This document shows, piece after piece, positions 55,278 through 64,000 of a stretch of DNA of 64,000 nucleotides (positions within the stretch are counted from its first letter, which is position 1; every line of letters begins with the position of its first letter). A program made the translations under genes and the position numbers. The DNA is from Bacteroidetes bacterium 43-16. Lineage in GTDB: Bacteria; Bacteroidota; Bacteroidia; Chitinophagales; Chitinophagaceae. The notes beneath the pieces were generated by a model, which did not search any database, was not told where the DNA came from, and saw nothing but the letters and a program-made list of their open reading frames with translations. The stretch lies in assembly GCA_001897525.1 (NCBI GenBank), contig MKTB01000017.1, positions 310,001 to 374,000 on the forward strand, given 5' to 3'.

Positions 55278-56432
55278 ATGGAATTATATAGCTGGCTTTC
55301 CTATGCCCTGGCCGCAGCCTATGTGCTCTTAATGCTGGCTTATAGCTATGGCTACTTCAAGCCAAAGCCAAAGGTCCATGCCTTAGCCCCTAAGGAAGAC
55401 CCGTTTTTTTCCATTATCATACCTGCAAGAAACGAAGCCGAAAATATAGCACAATGCCTGGGTAGCATCCTTGACAATGATTACCCTGCAGACCGCTTTG
55501 AACTAATACTGATCGATGATTTTTCGGAAGATAATACCGTAGCCATCGCTTCAAAGTTTTCCGGGCCTAATCTCCGGATCATAAGACTGTCTGAGCATAT
55601 TAACCCCGAAGAAAGGTTGAATGCCTTCAAAAAGAAAGCACTGGAAATAGGGATCAGTAAGGCAAAAGGTACTTTTATCATTACCACTGATGCAGACTGT
55701 ATCGTGGGTAAAAACTGGTTGCGCTCCTATGCCAGACAACTCAATACATCAGATGAGATCCAATGCCTGGCCGCCCCGGTTAATTTCATCCCTTACCAGG
55801 GCCGGAAAAACTGGTTGTATTATTTCCAGAGTATCGACTTCATGACCATGCAGGGCATTACCATCGCTTCTAACCGGCTCGGGCTGGGGAACATGAGCAA
55901 CGGGGCCAATTTTCTTTTTTCCAAAATGGCCTTTGAAACCGTGGACGGCTATAAAGGCATCGACCAAAAAGCCTCGGGCGATGATATGATGCTCATGCAA
56001 AAGATACAAAACAGGTTTCCCGGCGGCATTGACTATTTATTTGACCCAAAAGCCATTGTGGACACCCCGGTACAGCCAGACTGGGCCTCCTTTTTAAACC
56101 AAAGGATCCGCTGGGCCTCAAAAGCAGACAGCTATCCGCAGCGCAAATTGACCCTGGTCCTGCTCCTGGTCTATCTCTTCAACCTGAATATGCTGTTCCT
56201 GGCTATTGCGGCCTGTTTTAATCCCATTGCATGCAAATCCTTACAATATATATTCCTTTCAAAAATAATTGCCGAAATCATCTTTGTTACGCCTCTGTCA
56301 ATTTTTTTTAACAAGCGTAATGAATTATTATTTTTGATAATTTTACAACCTTTGCATATATTGTACATTATTTCGGCCGGTTTTTTAGGTAAGTTTGGCA
56401 CTTACAAGTGGAAAGGCAGATCGGTACACTAA
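55278..56432 (+). CDS. Glycosyltransferase family 2 protein
   Basis: FFSIIIPARNEAENIAQCLGSILDNDYPADRFELILIDDFSEDNTVAIA, TDADCIVGKNWLRSY; C-terminal TMs. Start abuts the upstream stop. Confidence 0.92.
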   Translation: MELYSWLSYALAAAYVLLMLAYSYGYFKPKPKVHALAPKEDPFFSIIIPARNEAENIAQCLGSILDNDYPADRFELILIDDFSEDNTVAIASKFSGPNLRIIRLSEHINPEERLNAFKKKALEIGISKAKGTFIITTDADCIVGKNWLRSYARQLNTSDEIQCLAAPVNFIPYQGRKNWLYYFQSIDFMTMQGITIASNRLGLGNMSNGANFLFSKMAFETVDGYKGIDQKASGDDMMLMQKIQNRFPGGIDYLFDPKAIVDTPVQPDWASFLNQRIRWASKADSYPQRKLTLVLLLVYLFNLNMLFLAIAACFNPIACKSLQYIFLSKIIAEIIFVTPLSIFFNKRNELLFLIILQPLHILYIISAGFLGKFGTYKWKGRSVH

Positions 56433-56451
56433 ACACATTTATTCTAACAAA

Positions 56452-56904
56452 ATGAGAAAAATAATAGGTCTTGTTGCATTATTGCTGATTGTCAGCATCG
56501 GTTTATATACTTATTGGAATTATATGAGAGTATATGACGATGGCGTAAGAGAGGGTGTTGTTCAGAAATTTTCCAGGAAAGGAGATGTGTTCAAGACCTA
56601 TGAAGGAGAATTGCTGGGCGGCGGTTTTGGCCGCGTGGGTGCCGGTTTCCAGGCGCAATACTTTTATTTTAGCGTGGAAGACCCTCAGGTAGCCGGTTTT
56701 ATAGAACAAAATGCAGGAAAAAATCTGACCCTTCATTTTATCAAATACAAGAAAAGCCTGCCCTGGAGAGGAGAAAACTATAATGCTAAAAACCAGGAAC
56801 CGGGTCAATATATTGTAGACAAGGCAGAAGTTTCGCAGGCACAAAGGCCGGCCGGGAATGAGGATTACAATAACCCGGAATCTCAAAACCCGATACCTTA
56901 CTAA
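56452..56904 (+). CDS. Membrane-anchored small hypothetical protein
   Basis: MRKIIGLVALLLIVSIGLYTYWNYMRVYDDGVREGVVQKFSRKGDVFKTYEGELLGGGFG...LPWRGENYNAKNQEPGQYIVDKAE. Start inside track ORF 56395..56904. Confidence 0.75.
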   Translation: MRKIIGLVALLLIVSIGLYTYWNYMRVYDDGVREGVVQKFSRKGDVFKTYEGELLGGGFGRVGAGFQAQYFYFSVEDPQVAGFIEQNAGKNLTLHFIKYKKSLPWRGENYNAKNQEPGQYIVDKAEVSQAQRPAGNEDYNNPESQNPIPY

Positions 56905-56952
56905 TTATCAGTATTTTTTCGTTTTTTTGTCCTGCATAGAACCTGTGTAGTC

Positions 56953-57549
56953 ATGTTAGAAACGATCATTGCTTTTGATAAAGCTCTTTTTTTAAAGATC
57001 AATACAGAATGGACCGCTCCGTTTTTGGATCAGATAATGCCTGTCTGGCGTGATGCCAAAACATGGATTTTCCTCTATGTACTTATTGTAGGCTGGGCAG
57101 TTTACAAATTCGGCTGGCGCATATGGCCCTGGTTGCTGACCATAGGGGTAATGATGGTGCTGAGCGACCAGTTCAGCAGCAGCCTCATCAAGCCCTGGGT
57201 GGCCCGTCCGCGGCCCTGCAACGATCCCGAGATCGCATTACAGGTCCGGAGCCTTTTGGGCTACTGCCGGGACAGCTACAGTTTTATGTCTTCCCATGCG
57301 GTGAACCACTTCTGTATTGCCACCTTTTTAATTTTCACACTTAAACCCTATTGGGGAAAAATGGTCTATATGCTCTGGTTCTGGGCTTTTTCAATAGCTT
57401 ACGGACAGGTATATGTCGGCGTTCACTTTCCGGTAGATATTACCGCAGGGGCGATCACAGGATGCCTGTTCGGATATTTGTTTGCAAAAATATTTTTGAA
57501 AAAAATCGGGATGCCGCAAGTCCGGAAACTTAACACCTTAGCGCATTAA
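56953..57549 (+). CDS. PAP2-family phosphatase
   Basis: SSLIKPWVARPRPCND (KxxxxxxRP), YSFMSSHAVNHFCIATFL (PSGH-like SSH), YGQVYVGVHFPVDITAGAITG (SRxxxxxHxxxD). Confidence 0.92.
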   Translation: MLETIIAFDKALFLKINTEWTAPFLDQIMPVWRDAKTWIFLYVLIVGWAVYKFGWRIWPWLLTIGVMMVLSDQFSSSLIKPWVARPRPCNDPEIALQVRSLLGYCRDSYSFMSSHAVNHFCIATFLIFTLKPYWGKMVYMLWFWAFSIAYGQVYVGVHFPVDITAGAITGCLFGYLFAKIFLKKIGMPQVRKLNTLAH

Positions 57550-57550
57550 A

Positions 57551-60436
57551 TTGAATTATAAATTAGTACTCAAAATATTATTGCTGTCGTTGCTCTGCTT
57601 ATCAGGACGACAGGTACTGCTGGCCCAAACCGTAGTAATGGGCAAGGTATTGGATGAAACGGACCAGACACCGGTAGAAAGGGCCATCATAGTGATAGGC
57701 AAAGACACCGCCTACACCGACAGCCTCGGTGCCTTTATTGCTGTGAACAAAGAAAAGTCGAAGCAATTACTCATCCTGACCAATGACTATGCCCCACAGA
57801 CTGTTGCCCTTTCTGACAGTAATGAATATGCCTTAACGATTTTATTGTCGCAGGAAATTCAGAAATATGTCAAAGACAAAGACCTGAAAGGGAAAGATAT
57901 TGCCCATGCAGACCGCCTCAGCCAGCAAAGTAACGATACCAGCCACTTTACGGGTACGCAGGGCCGCTTTGCGGCTTATGTGCTCAATGCACAGACCAAA
58001 GAACCCCTGGACATTACCACCGTCTATATGAAAGAGTCTGAAGACGGTACCGCAAGTGACAGCACCGGCTACTTTGAGCTCCTGTTTGAAGGCAATCAGC
58101 AGACGATCACTCTGGATGCCCTCGGCTATTATGTAAAAGACACCCTTATCTATAGCATAGGCCAGGAAGCACCGGTCACCATCTACCTGGAGCCGCTCCC
58201 CGGCGAGCTGGATGGCGTGGTGGTCTATGGCAGGAAAAAGCGTTACCGCAACAAGAACAACCCGGCGGTGGCCCTGATGCGGAAAGTGATTGACCGCAAG
58301 CCCCAGAATAAAATGGTCTCTGATGAAGATGCAAAATATGAGGTCTATGATAAAATGGTGCTCTACATCAGCAATATCCCCAGGTTCATCACACGTAACT
58401 TCTTCTTAAGAAAAGTGCGCGTGATCTTTGAAAATGAAGATACCACCCTGATCGCCAAGCGCAAGCTGGTGCCCATGTATGTCAACGAGACCATTGCAGA
58501 TCACTATTACAGCAAATCAAAACAAAAAACAGGCAGCCAGCTGACTGCAGAAAAGCGTATCCGTTTTGACAGCAGGCTGGTCGAGAGCCGCAATATCAGC
58601 TCCTTCCTGGACCGCCTGTATGACCAGATCGATATTTATGATGATAAGATCAGGGTGCTGAACAACTTTTTCCTGAGTCCTATAGCACCGGCTGCACCTT
58701 CCTTTTATAAATTCTTTATTGTAGACACTACAGTTACAGACGGACAGCAGATCGTGCAGTTAAGGTTTGAACCCAGGAATACCAATGACTTCCTGTTTGA
58801 AGGCAGGATCTTTGTGACCCTGGGCCCCGACTATGCCGTTACCAAAGTGAACATGAAAGTGCCTAAAAAGACTCCTTTGAACTGGACCAGCGGCCTGGAC
58901 ATCAACCTGGGCTTTACCAAGCAGGAAAACGGGAAGTACTGGCAAACCAGCAGTAATTACCTGGTAAACTTCGGGCTGTTTAATTCCAAAAGAGGGGTAG
59001 TAGGGCTCCGGTATGTGAATAAATCGAACTACCAGGCCAACCCGGTCATTCCCGATACCGTATTTGCCGTAAAGCAGCAAACCATTGATGCCGCAGATAC
59101 TTTACACGAGCAGCCAGATGCCTTCTGGGAGGCAGAAAGACCTTTCCCGCTGAGCTTCCCGGAACTCAAGGCTTACCGGAATATAGATTCACTGAGGAAT
59201 ACCCGTATGTACAAAAACATGATGAAAACCATGTTCATTGTCGCAACAGGTCATGTGCCTACTAAATATATTGAATTCGGCAGTATCTATGATGTGGTTT
59301 CCTATAACCCTATAGAGGGTGTAAAGTTCAGGGCAGGGGCCAGGTCCAATATTACTACTATCCCCAACCTCTTCCTCCAGGGCTATGCCAGCTATGGATT
59401 AAGGGATAAGCGCCTGAAATATTATGCCGGTGCCACGATTGCCTTAAATGGCAAATACGCATTCGGCTTCCCCAGGCATAATGTAAGCCTGAGCTACCAG
59501 TACGATGTGCGCTCTCCGGGGCAGCAACTCGGGTTTGTGACCGCCGAGAAACCCGTAGACCTGATCCGCAGGGGAGACAATAACCGCTACCTGTACAATC
59601 GCCTATTTACCTTACTGTACACGAAAGAATTCCAGAACAGGATGACCCTCAACTTCGGCTTTAACAACTGGCAGCAGGAAGCTGCGGGCAGCCTGTATTT
59701 TGAACGGCCCAACGGCGATACTGTCCGTAACCTGACGACAAACGAATTCAGTGTCAACTGGCGCTTCTCTCCGGGAGAAAAGTTTATACAGAACAGGCGG
59801 CAAAGGTCTTATATGGAAAACCAGGCCTGGGTCTTCAACATGAAGCTTACAGCAGGCTTTAATGATGGCTATGCCGACCATATTGTGAACTACCAGAAGC
59901 TGGAAGCTAAGATCGAAAAACGATTTTTCTTCCCTCCCTTTGGACAGGCTTATGTATTCATGACGGGTGGTTACCTGCTGGGCGAGGTGCCTTATCCTTA
60001 CCTGTTCATCCCGCAGGCCAACCAGAGCTATCGCTACAGCATAGGCTCCTACAACCTGATGAATTTCATGGAATTTGCCTCAGACCGTTATGTGGGGCTT
60101 ACCATCGATTACCATATGAAAGGATTCCTGCTGAACCGCATTCCCCTGGTCAAAAAAATGTACCTCAGGGAAGTGGCCAGCTTTAAAGTCTTGTATGGCG
60201 ATATCCGTAAGAATAACCTGCCGCAAAACAATATGGACTTATTGCAATTCCCGGTCAATGACAAAGGAGAGAGTATTGTGAACACTTTTGGCCGCGAACC
60301 CTATATAGAAGCATCTGTAGGGGTAGAAAATGTATTTAAGATCCTGCGTATAGATTTTGTCAAACGCTTTACCTATAACGATCTTCCCCTGGCTGCGCCC
60401 TGGGGGATCCGCTTTAGTTTCGGGGCCGATTTTTAG
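57551..60436 (+). CDS. DUF5686 / carboxypeptidase-like regulatory domain outer-membrane protein
   Basis: 961 aa from TTG at 57551; signal peptide ...LLLSLLCLSGRQVLLAQ, CarboxypepD_reg-like domains, YGRKKRYRNKNNPAVALMRKVIDRKPQNKM as in DUF5686. Confidence 0.85.
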   Translation: MNYKLVLKILLLSLLCLSGRQVLLAQTVVMGKVLDETDQTPVERAIIVIGKDTAYTDSLGAFIAVNKEKSKQLLILTNDYAPQTVALSDSNEYALTILLSQEIQKYVKDKDLKGKDIAHADRLSQQSNDTSHFTGTQGRFAAYVLNAQTKEPLDITTVYMKESEDGTASDSTGYFELLFEGNQQTITLDALGYYVKDTLIYSIGQEAPVTIYLEPLPGELDGVVVYGRKKRYRNKNNPAVALMRKVIDRKPQNKMVSDEDAKYEVYDKMVLYISNIPRFITRNFFLRKVRVIFENEDTTLIAKRKLVPMYVNETIADHYYSKSKQKTGSQLTAEKRIRFDSRLVESRNISSFLDRLYDQIDIYDDKIRVLNNFFLSPIAPAAPSFYKFFIVDTTVTDGQQIVQLRFEPRNTNDFLFEGRIFVTLGPDYAVTKVNMKVPKKTPLNWTSGLDINLGFTKQENGKYWQTSSNYLVNFGLFNSKRGVVGLRYVNKSNYQANPVIPDTVFAVKQQTIDAADTLHEQPDAFWEAERPFPLSFPELKAYRNIDSLRNTRMYKNMMKTMFIVATGHVPTKYIEFGSIYDVVSYNPIEGVKFRAGARSNITTIPNLFLQGYASYGLRDKRLKYYAGATIALNGKYAFGFPRHNVSLSYQYDVRSPGQQLGFVTAEKPVDLIRRGDNNRYLYNRLFTLLYTKEFQNRMTLNFGFNNWQQEAAGSLYFERPNGDTVRNLTTNEFSVNWRFSPGEKFIQNRRQRSYMENQAWVFNMKLTAGFNDGYADHIVNYQKLEAKIEKRFFFPPFGQAYVFMTGGYLLGEVPYPYLFIPQANQSYRYSIGSYNLMNFMEFASDRYVGLTIDYHMKGFLLNRIPLVKKMYLREVASFKVLYGDIRKNNLPQNNMDLLQFPVNDKGESIVNTFGREPYIEASVGVENVFKILRIDFVKRFTYNDLPLAAPWGIRFSFGADF

Positions 60437-60488
60437 ATCACAAAGCTTGCTGCTTTTGCCTTATCTTTGCCCAAAAAATTACACAATC

Positions 60489-60965
60489 ATGACAACAGGA
60501 ATGCTTCATCTACATAGCGTTTTACGCTATCTGGTATTGTTCTTTGCCCTTTGGGCCATTTTCAAATCCATGTCCGGAATGGGCGGCAATAAAGCTTTCA
60601 CCAAAGCAGACCAGAGACCGGGATTATTTTTTATGATCAGTATGGATGTGCAGCTCCTGGTAGGATTGATCTTATATTTCAGCGGTGGATTCGGCCTCAA
60701 CAGTATTAAGGAATTAGGTATGGGTGAAACCATGAAAAACAGCATTACGCGCTTCTTCGCCATTGAGCACCTTATCGGTATGCTGATTGCTTTAGTACTG
60801 GTACACATCGGTTATGCCACTACCAAGAAAGCTGAGGTAACGGACCAGAAAAAATTCAAAAAATCATTCTGGCTATACCTGATCGCATTAGTGGTGATCA
60901 TTGCCAGCATTCCATGGCCTTTCCGTGAAGTGGGCGCAGGCAGAACCTGGTTCCCGGGTATGTAA
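60489..60965 (+). CDS. Conserved cytochrome b-like four-helix membrane protein
   Basis: MTTGMLHLHSVLRYLVLFFALWAIFKSMSGM...FFAIEHLIGMLIALVLVHIGYATTKK...; start inside track ORF 60357..60965. Confidence 0.7.
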   Translation: MTTGMLHLHSVLRYLVLFFALWAIFKSMSGMGGNKAFTKADQRPGLFFMISMDVQLLVGLILYFSGGFGLNSIKELGMGETMKNSITRFFAIEHLIGMLIALVLVHIGYATTKKAEVTDQKKFKKSFWLYLIALVVIIASIPWPFREVGAGRTWFPGM

Positions 60966-60992
60966 GTTGACAACAACATTAGTTAAACATAC

Positions 60993-61030
60993 AATAAGGT
61001 ATAAAGATTTACACATCTTTATACCTTATT
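60993..61030. terminator. Intrinsic terminator
   Basis: AATAAGGTATAAAGAT-ttacac-ATCTTTATACCTTATT + TTTT. Confidence 0.9.
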
Positions 61031-61079
61031 TTTTAGTCCAAATCAATATTTTTACGCCCAAATAAACCCGGTCCGAGCG

Positions 61080-61805
61080 ATGAAATATATCTATGTAATC
61101 TATGCCCTCCTGATTTTTGTTGCCCTCTTTTTGATTGTTTTACCTTTCGTTTTAGTATTCAGCCTGTTTGGCAACCGTGGCAGAAGGGCCAGCTGGTTTG
61201 CCGTTCGCATCTGGGCCTATATCTGGTTTGCCCTGGTAGGTATCTTTAACAGGAATATTTATGAAGCACAGCCGCAGCGCGGCAGGAACTATATTGTAGT
61301 GGCCAATCATTACTCCTACCTGGACACCCCGGTCATCTTCCGTGCCATTTCTTTCTTTGTGCGCCCCCTGGCTACTTATGAATATTCTAAAATACCCTTG
61401 TTTGGCTACCTGTATAAGCATCTTGCAGTCATTATCGACCGGGGCAATATGCAGAGTAAGTCGGATGGGGTAAAGATCCTGCGCCAGACCCTGAATGAAG
61501 GCAGCAGCATCTTTATCTTCCCCGAAGGCAGGTTCAACAAGACAGGCAAGATGCTCAATGAATTCTATGACGGTGCTTTTAAGATCGCGATACAGACCCA
61601 TACGCCCATTTTACCCTTATTATTCCTGGACACCAACGAAAGATGGAATAATATGAGCTTCTGGTCTTTTAAGCCCGGGAAGAACAGGGTGGTCTTTTTA
61701 CCGGAGATAGACCCGGCAGCTTATGATGGAAATGTGAAAGCATTAAAAGAAAAAGTACACCAGGAGATGGAATTTTATCTGAAAAAATACCAGGATTTTA
61801 AATAA
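61080..61805 (+). CDS. plsC: 1-acyl-sn-glycerol-3-phosphate acyltransferase (PlsC family)
   Basis: VVANHYSYLDTPVIF (HX4D-like), FIFPEGRFNKTGKM (FPEGR). Confidence 0.9.
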   Translation: MKYIYVIYALLIFVALFLIVLPFVLVFSLFGNRGRRASWFAVRIWAYIWFALVGIFNRNIYEAQPQRGRNYIVVANHYSYLDTPVIFRAISFFVRPLATYEYSKIPLFGYLYKHLAVIIDRGNMQSKSDGVKILRQTLNEGSSIFIFPEGRFNKTGKMLNEFYDGAFKIAIQTHTPILPLLFLDTNERWNNMSFWSFKPGKNRVVFLPEIDPAAYDGNVKALKEKVHQEMEFYLKKYQDFK

Positions 61806-62092
61806 GATTTATTTATTAACATTTTCTTTATCCAATCCCCGTGTGTGTTGTAGAGGTTTTCCTCAATGTGTGGAATAAAGGTGTTGGCCAGATTAATATT
61901 TTGTCCTAAATTGCATTTATATTTTTTTGTTTTGTTTTTAGTTTAAAGAGGGTAGGGGTCGTTTTCGTATGATTCCTGCCTTTTTTAATTATATACCACA
62001 AAATTCCACACTTCCACTACTATTCCCCATATGTAACAAAAATAGCTAATGATTATAGGGCAATAAACAATACATAAATTAAGTATTTATGA

Positions 62093-62124
62093 TTTTTTGC
62101 GGATAGTAAATTATTGTAACTTTG
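62093..62124 (+). promoter_or_regulatory. Bacteroidota-type promoter for the purF-like gene
   Basis: TTTTTTG (62093-62099), 17-nt spacer, TAACTTTG (62117-62124), only 7 nt before ATG 62132. Confidence 0.7.
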
Positions 62125-62131
62125 CAGCCTT

Positions 62132-63976
62132 ATGTCAGATGCTATTCTCCACGAATGTGGTCTTGCTTATGTAAGATTACGCAAGCCAATCTCTTATTAT
62201 TACAGAAAGTATGGTACCGCCTTTTATGGCCTGAACAAATTGTACTTGCTGATGGAAAAGCAGCACAACAGGGGCCAGGATGGTGCAGGTATCGCTACAC
62301 TGAAATTAAACGTTGAGCCGGGACACCCTTATGTTCATCGTTTACGCATCCCCGGATCCGGGGCCATTAAAGAAATCTTCAAAAACGTAAACCAGGAAGT
62401 GGAAGAGCTGGAAAAGCTCTACCCTGATCTGAAAACCCACCCGGGCCTGCTGAAAGGCTACCTGCGCTTCATGGGTGAGATCATGCTGGGCCACCTGAGA
62501 TACGGTACCCAGGGCAAAAACGAAGAGGCCTTCTGCCATCCTTTCGTGATGCCGGACATTAATCCTGCGCGTAACCTGACTATGGCCGGGAATTTCAACC
62601 TGGTGAATACGGATGAATTATTTTCAAGAGTAGGCGCTACTCCTTCTCCGCAAATGCGCGACAGTGACCTGGGCGCAATGATAGAGACGGTGCATCATTT
62701 CTTGTGTAAAGAAGAGACCTTAAGCCCTGAAAACCCGGATATGGTGAAAGTGCTGAAGCAGGCTGCCTCTACCTTTGACGGCGGATTTGTTTGCGGCGGA
62801 CTGGTGGGTAACGGTTCCAGCTTTGTGCTGAGAGACAAGCACGGCATACGCCCTGCCTATTATTATGTAGACGATGAGATCATCGTTGTTGCTTCTGAGC
62901 GTCCTGCTATACAGACTACCTTTAACCTGGGCATCGATGATGTGAAGGAACTGGAAGCCGGTCATGCTGTGATCGTAGACCCGGATGGTGCTTTCCAATA
63001 TGAACGCATCCTGGACGAAGCGCCTAAAACGGCCTGTAGCTTTGAAAGAATCTACTTCAGCCGTGGTTCAGATGCAGACATTTATAAAGAGCGTATTGCA
63101 TTAGGTGAGCAACTGGCACATGATGTATTGAAATCTATCAATTACGACCTTAAAAATACTATAGTATCCTTTATTCCGAACACTGCAGAGATCGCGTTCT
63201 ATGGCCTCATCAAAGGCCTGGAGACTTACCTGAAAGATGTACTGGTGGATAAGATCATCAAGAATAAAGATACCCTTACGGAAGAAGAGATGAGCGAGCT
63301 CATCCACCGCAGGGTTAAGATCGAGAAGATCGCCATTAAAGACGTTAAGCTAAGGACCTTCATTACGGAAGACAGCAGCCGGGATGAGATGGTGCAGCAC
63401 GTCTATGATATTACCTACGGTACCGTTCGTCCTCATGTAGACACTTTAGTGGTGATCGATGACAGTATTGTAAGGGGAACGACATTAAGAGAAAGCATCA
63501 TTACCATGCTGGACCGTCTGAAGCCTAAAAAGATCGTGATCGTGTCTTCTGCACCACAGATCCGCTACCCGGACTGTTATGGTATCGATATGAGCCGCAT
63601 GGGCGATTTCATTGCCTTCCAGGCCGCTGTTGCTTTGATCAAAGACCAGGGTAAAGAGGCTTTAATGGAAGAGGTATATGAATTGATCAAAAATGCTTCT
63701 GACGAGGACCTGCTGAAAGAGAACTATGTAAAACGTATCTATGAGCCGTTTACACCGGTTGAGATCAGTGCCAAGATCGCTGCTATGCTGAAGCAGGATT
63801 TCATTGAATCTGAAGTGGAGATCATTTACCAGTCTATTGAAGGCTTACATAAATCCTGCCCGAATAATACCGGGGATTGGTACTTTACCGGGAACTACCC
63901 GACCAAAGGGGGTAACCGTGTAGCCAACAGGGCCTTTTTAAATTATATGGAAAAGAAATCGGGCAGAGGCTATTAA
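62132..63976 (+). CDS. purF: Amidophosphoribosyltransferase-type glutamine amidotransferase
   Basis: 614 aa; Ntn-hydrolase Cys in MSDAILHECGLAYVRL, KQHNRGQDGAGIATL, PRTase motif TLVVIDDSIVRGTTLRESIITML. Confidence 0.88.
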   Translation: MSDAILHECGLAYVRLRKPISYYYRKYGTAFYGLNKLYLLMEKQHNRGQDGAGIATLKLNVEPGHPYVHRLRIPGSGAIKEIFKNVNQEVEELEKLYPDLKTHPGLLKGYLRFMGEIMLGHLRYGTQGKNEEAFCHPFVMPDINPARNLTMAGNFNLVNTDELFSRVGATPSPQMRDSDLGAMIETVHHFLCKEETLSPENPDMVKVLKQAASTFDGGFVCGGLVGNGSSFVLRDKHGIRPAYYYVDDEIIVVASERPAIQTTFNLGIDDVKELEAGHAVIVDPDGAFQYERILDEAPKTACSFERIYFSRGSDADIYKERIALGEQLAHDVLKSINYDLKNTIVSFIPNTAEIAFYGLIKGLETYLKDVLVDKIIKNKDTLTEEEMSELIHRRVKIEKIAIKDVKLRTFITEDSSRDEMVQHVYDITYGTVRPHVDTLVVIDDSIVRGTTLRESIITMLDRLKPKKIVIVSSAPQIRYPDCYGIDMSRMGDFIAFQAAVALIKDQGKEALMEEVYELIKNASDEDLLKENYVKRIYEPFTPVEISAKIAAMLKQDFIESEVEIIYQSIEGLHKSCPNNTGDWYFTGNYPTKGGNRVANRAFLNYMEKKSGRGY

Positions 63977-64000
63977 GCTTATCCCGGTTCTGACATAAAA

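Noticed and set aside
1-64000. tRNA, rRNA, riboswitches, prophage or defence systems
   Set aside because: No recognisable tRNA cloverleaf, rRNA segment, known riboswitch core, phage structural gene or defence gene set was seen by eye; a covariance-model search would be needed to exclude small ncRNAs.

Overview
This 64 kb window is a chromosomal segment of a Bacteroidota bacterium, probably Chitinophagaceae-like. The placement rests on T9SS/CHU_C sorting domains, TAnnTTTG-type promoters, DUF2851 and futalosine-pathway MqnD. Most of it is housekeeping: hutI, truB, rpsT, acs, def, secA, zapA, ftsY, mqnD, cmk, gltA, two aconitases, ychF, plsC and a purF-type amidotransferase. Secreted or outer-membrane proteins are interspersed (five likely T9SS or adhesin-like products, one TonB-dependent receptor, one DUF5686-type protein). 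There is also a small arsenic-type operon (arsR, DUF6428-like, small membrane ORF, arsC). I see no tRNA, rRNA, CRISPR array, prophage or defence island. The most unusual non-genic signal is a set of 7-bp (heptad) tandem arrays that abut stop codons at two convergent gene junctions. In all three 3' flanks the sense strand is C-poor (GTGATRR, GTGATAA/GTGAGAA, GTTAATG), and the heptads rotate stop codons through all three frames. At one junction the two opposing arrays can pair with each other. Other items worth checking: a eukaryotic/mitochondrial-type citrate synthase beside a mitochondrial-type aconitase, an unannotated IS256-type transposase remnant, two matching ArsR-type palindromes plus an overlapping GTG-start membrane micro-ORF, a stand-alone T9SS sorting domain, and several intergenic palindromic elements. 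All calls are from reading the sequence; no database search was run.
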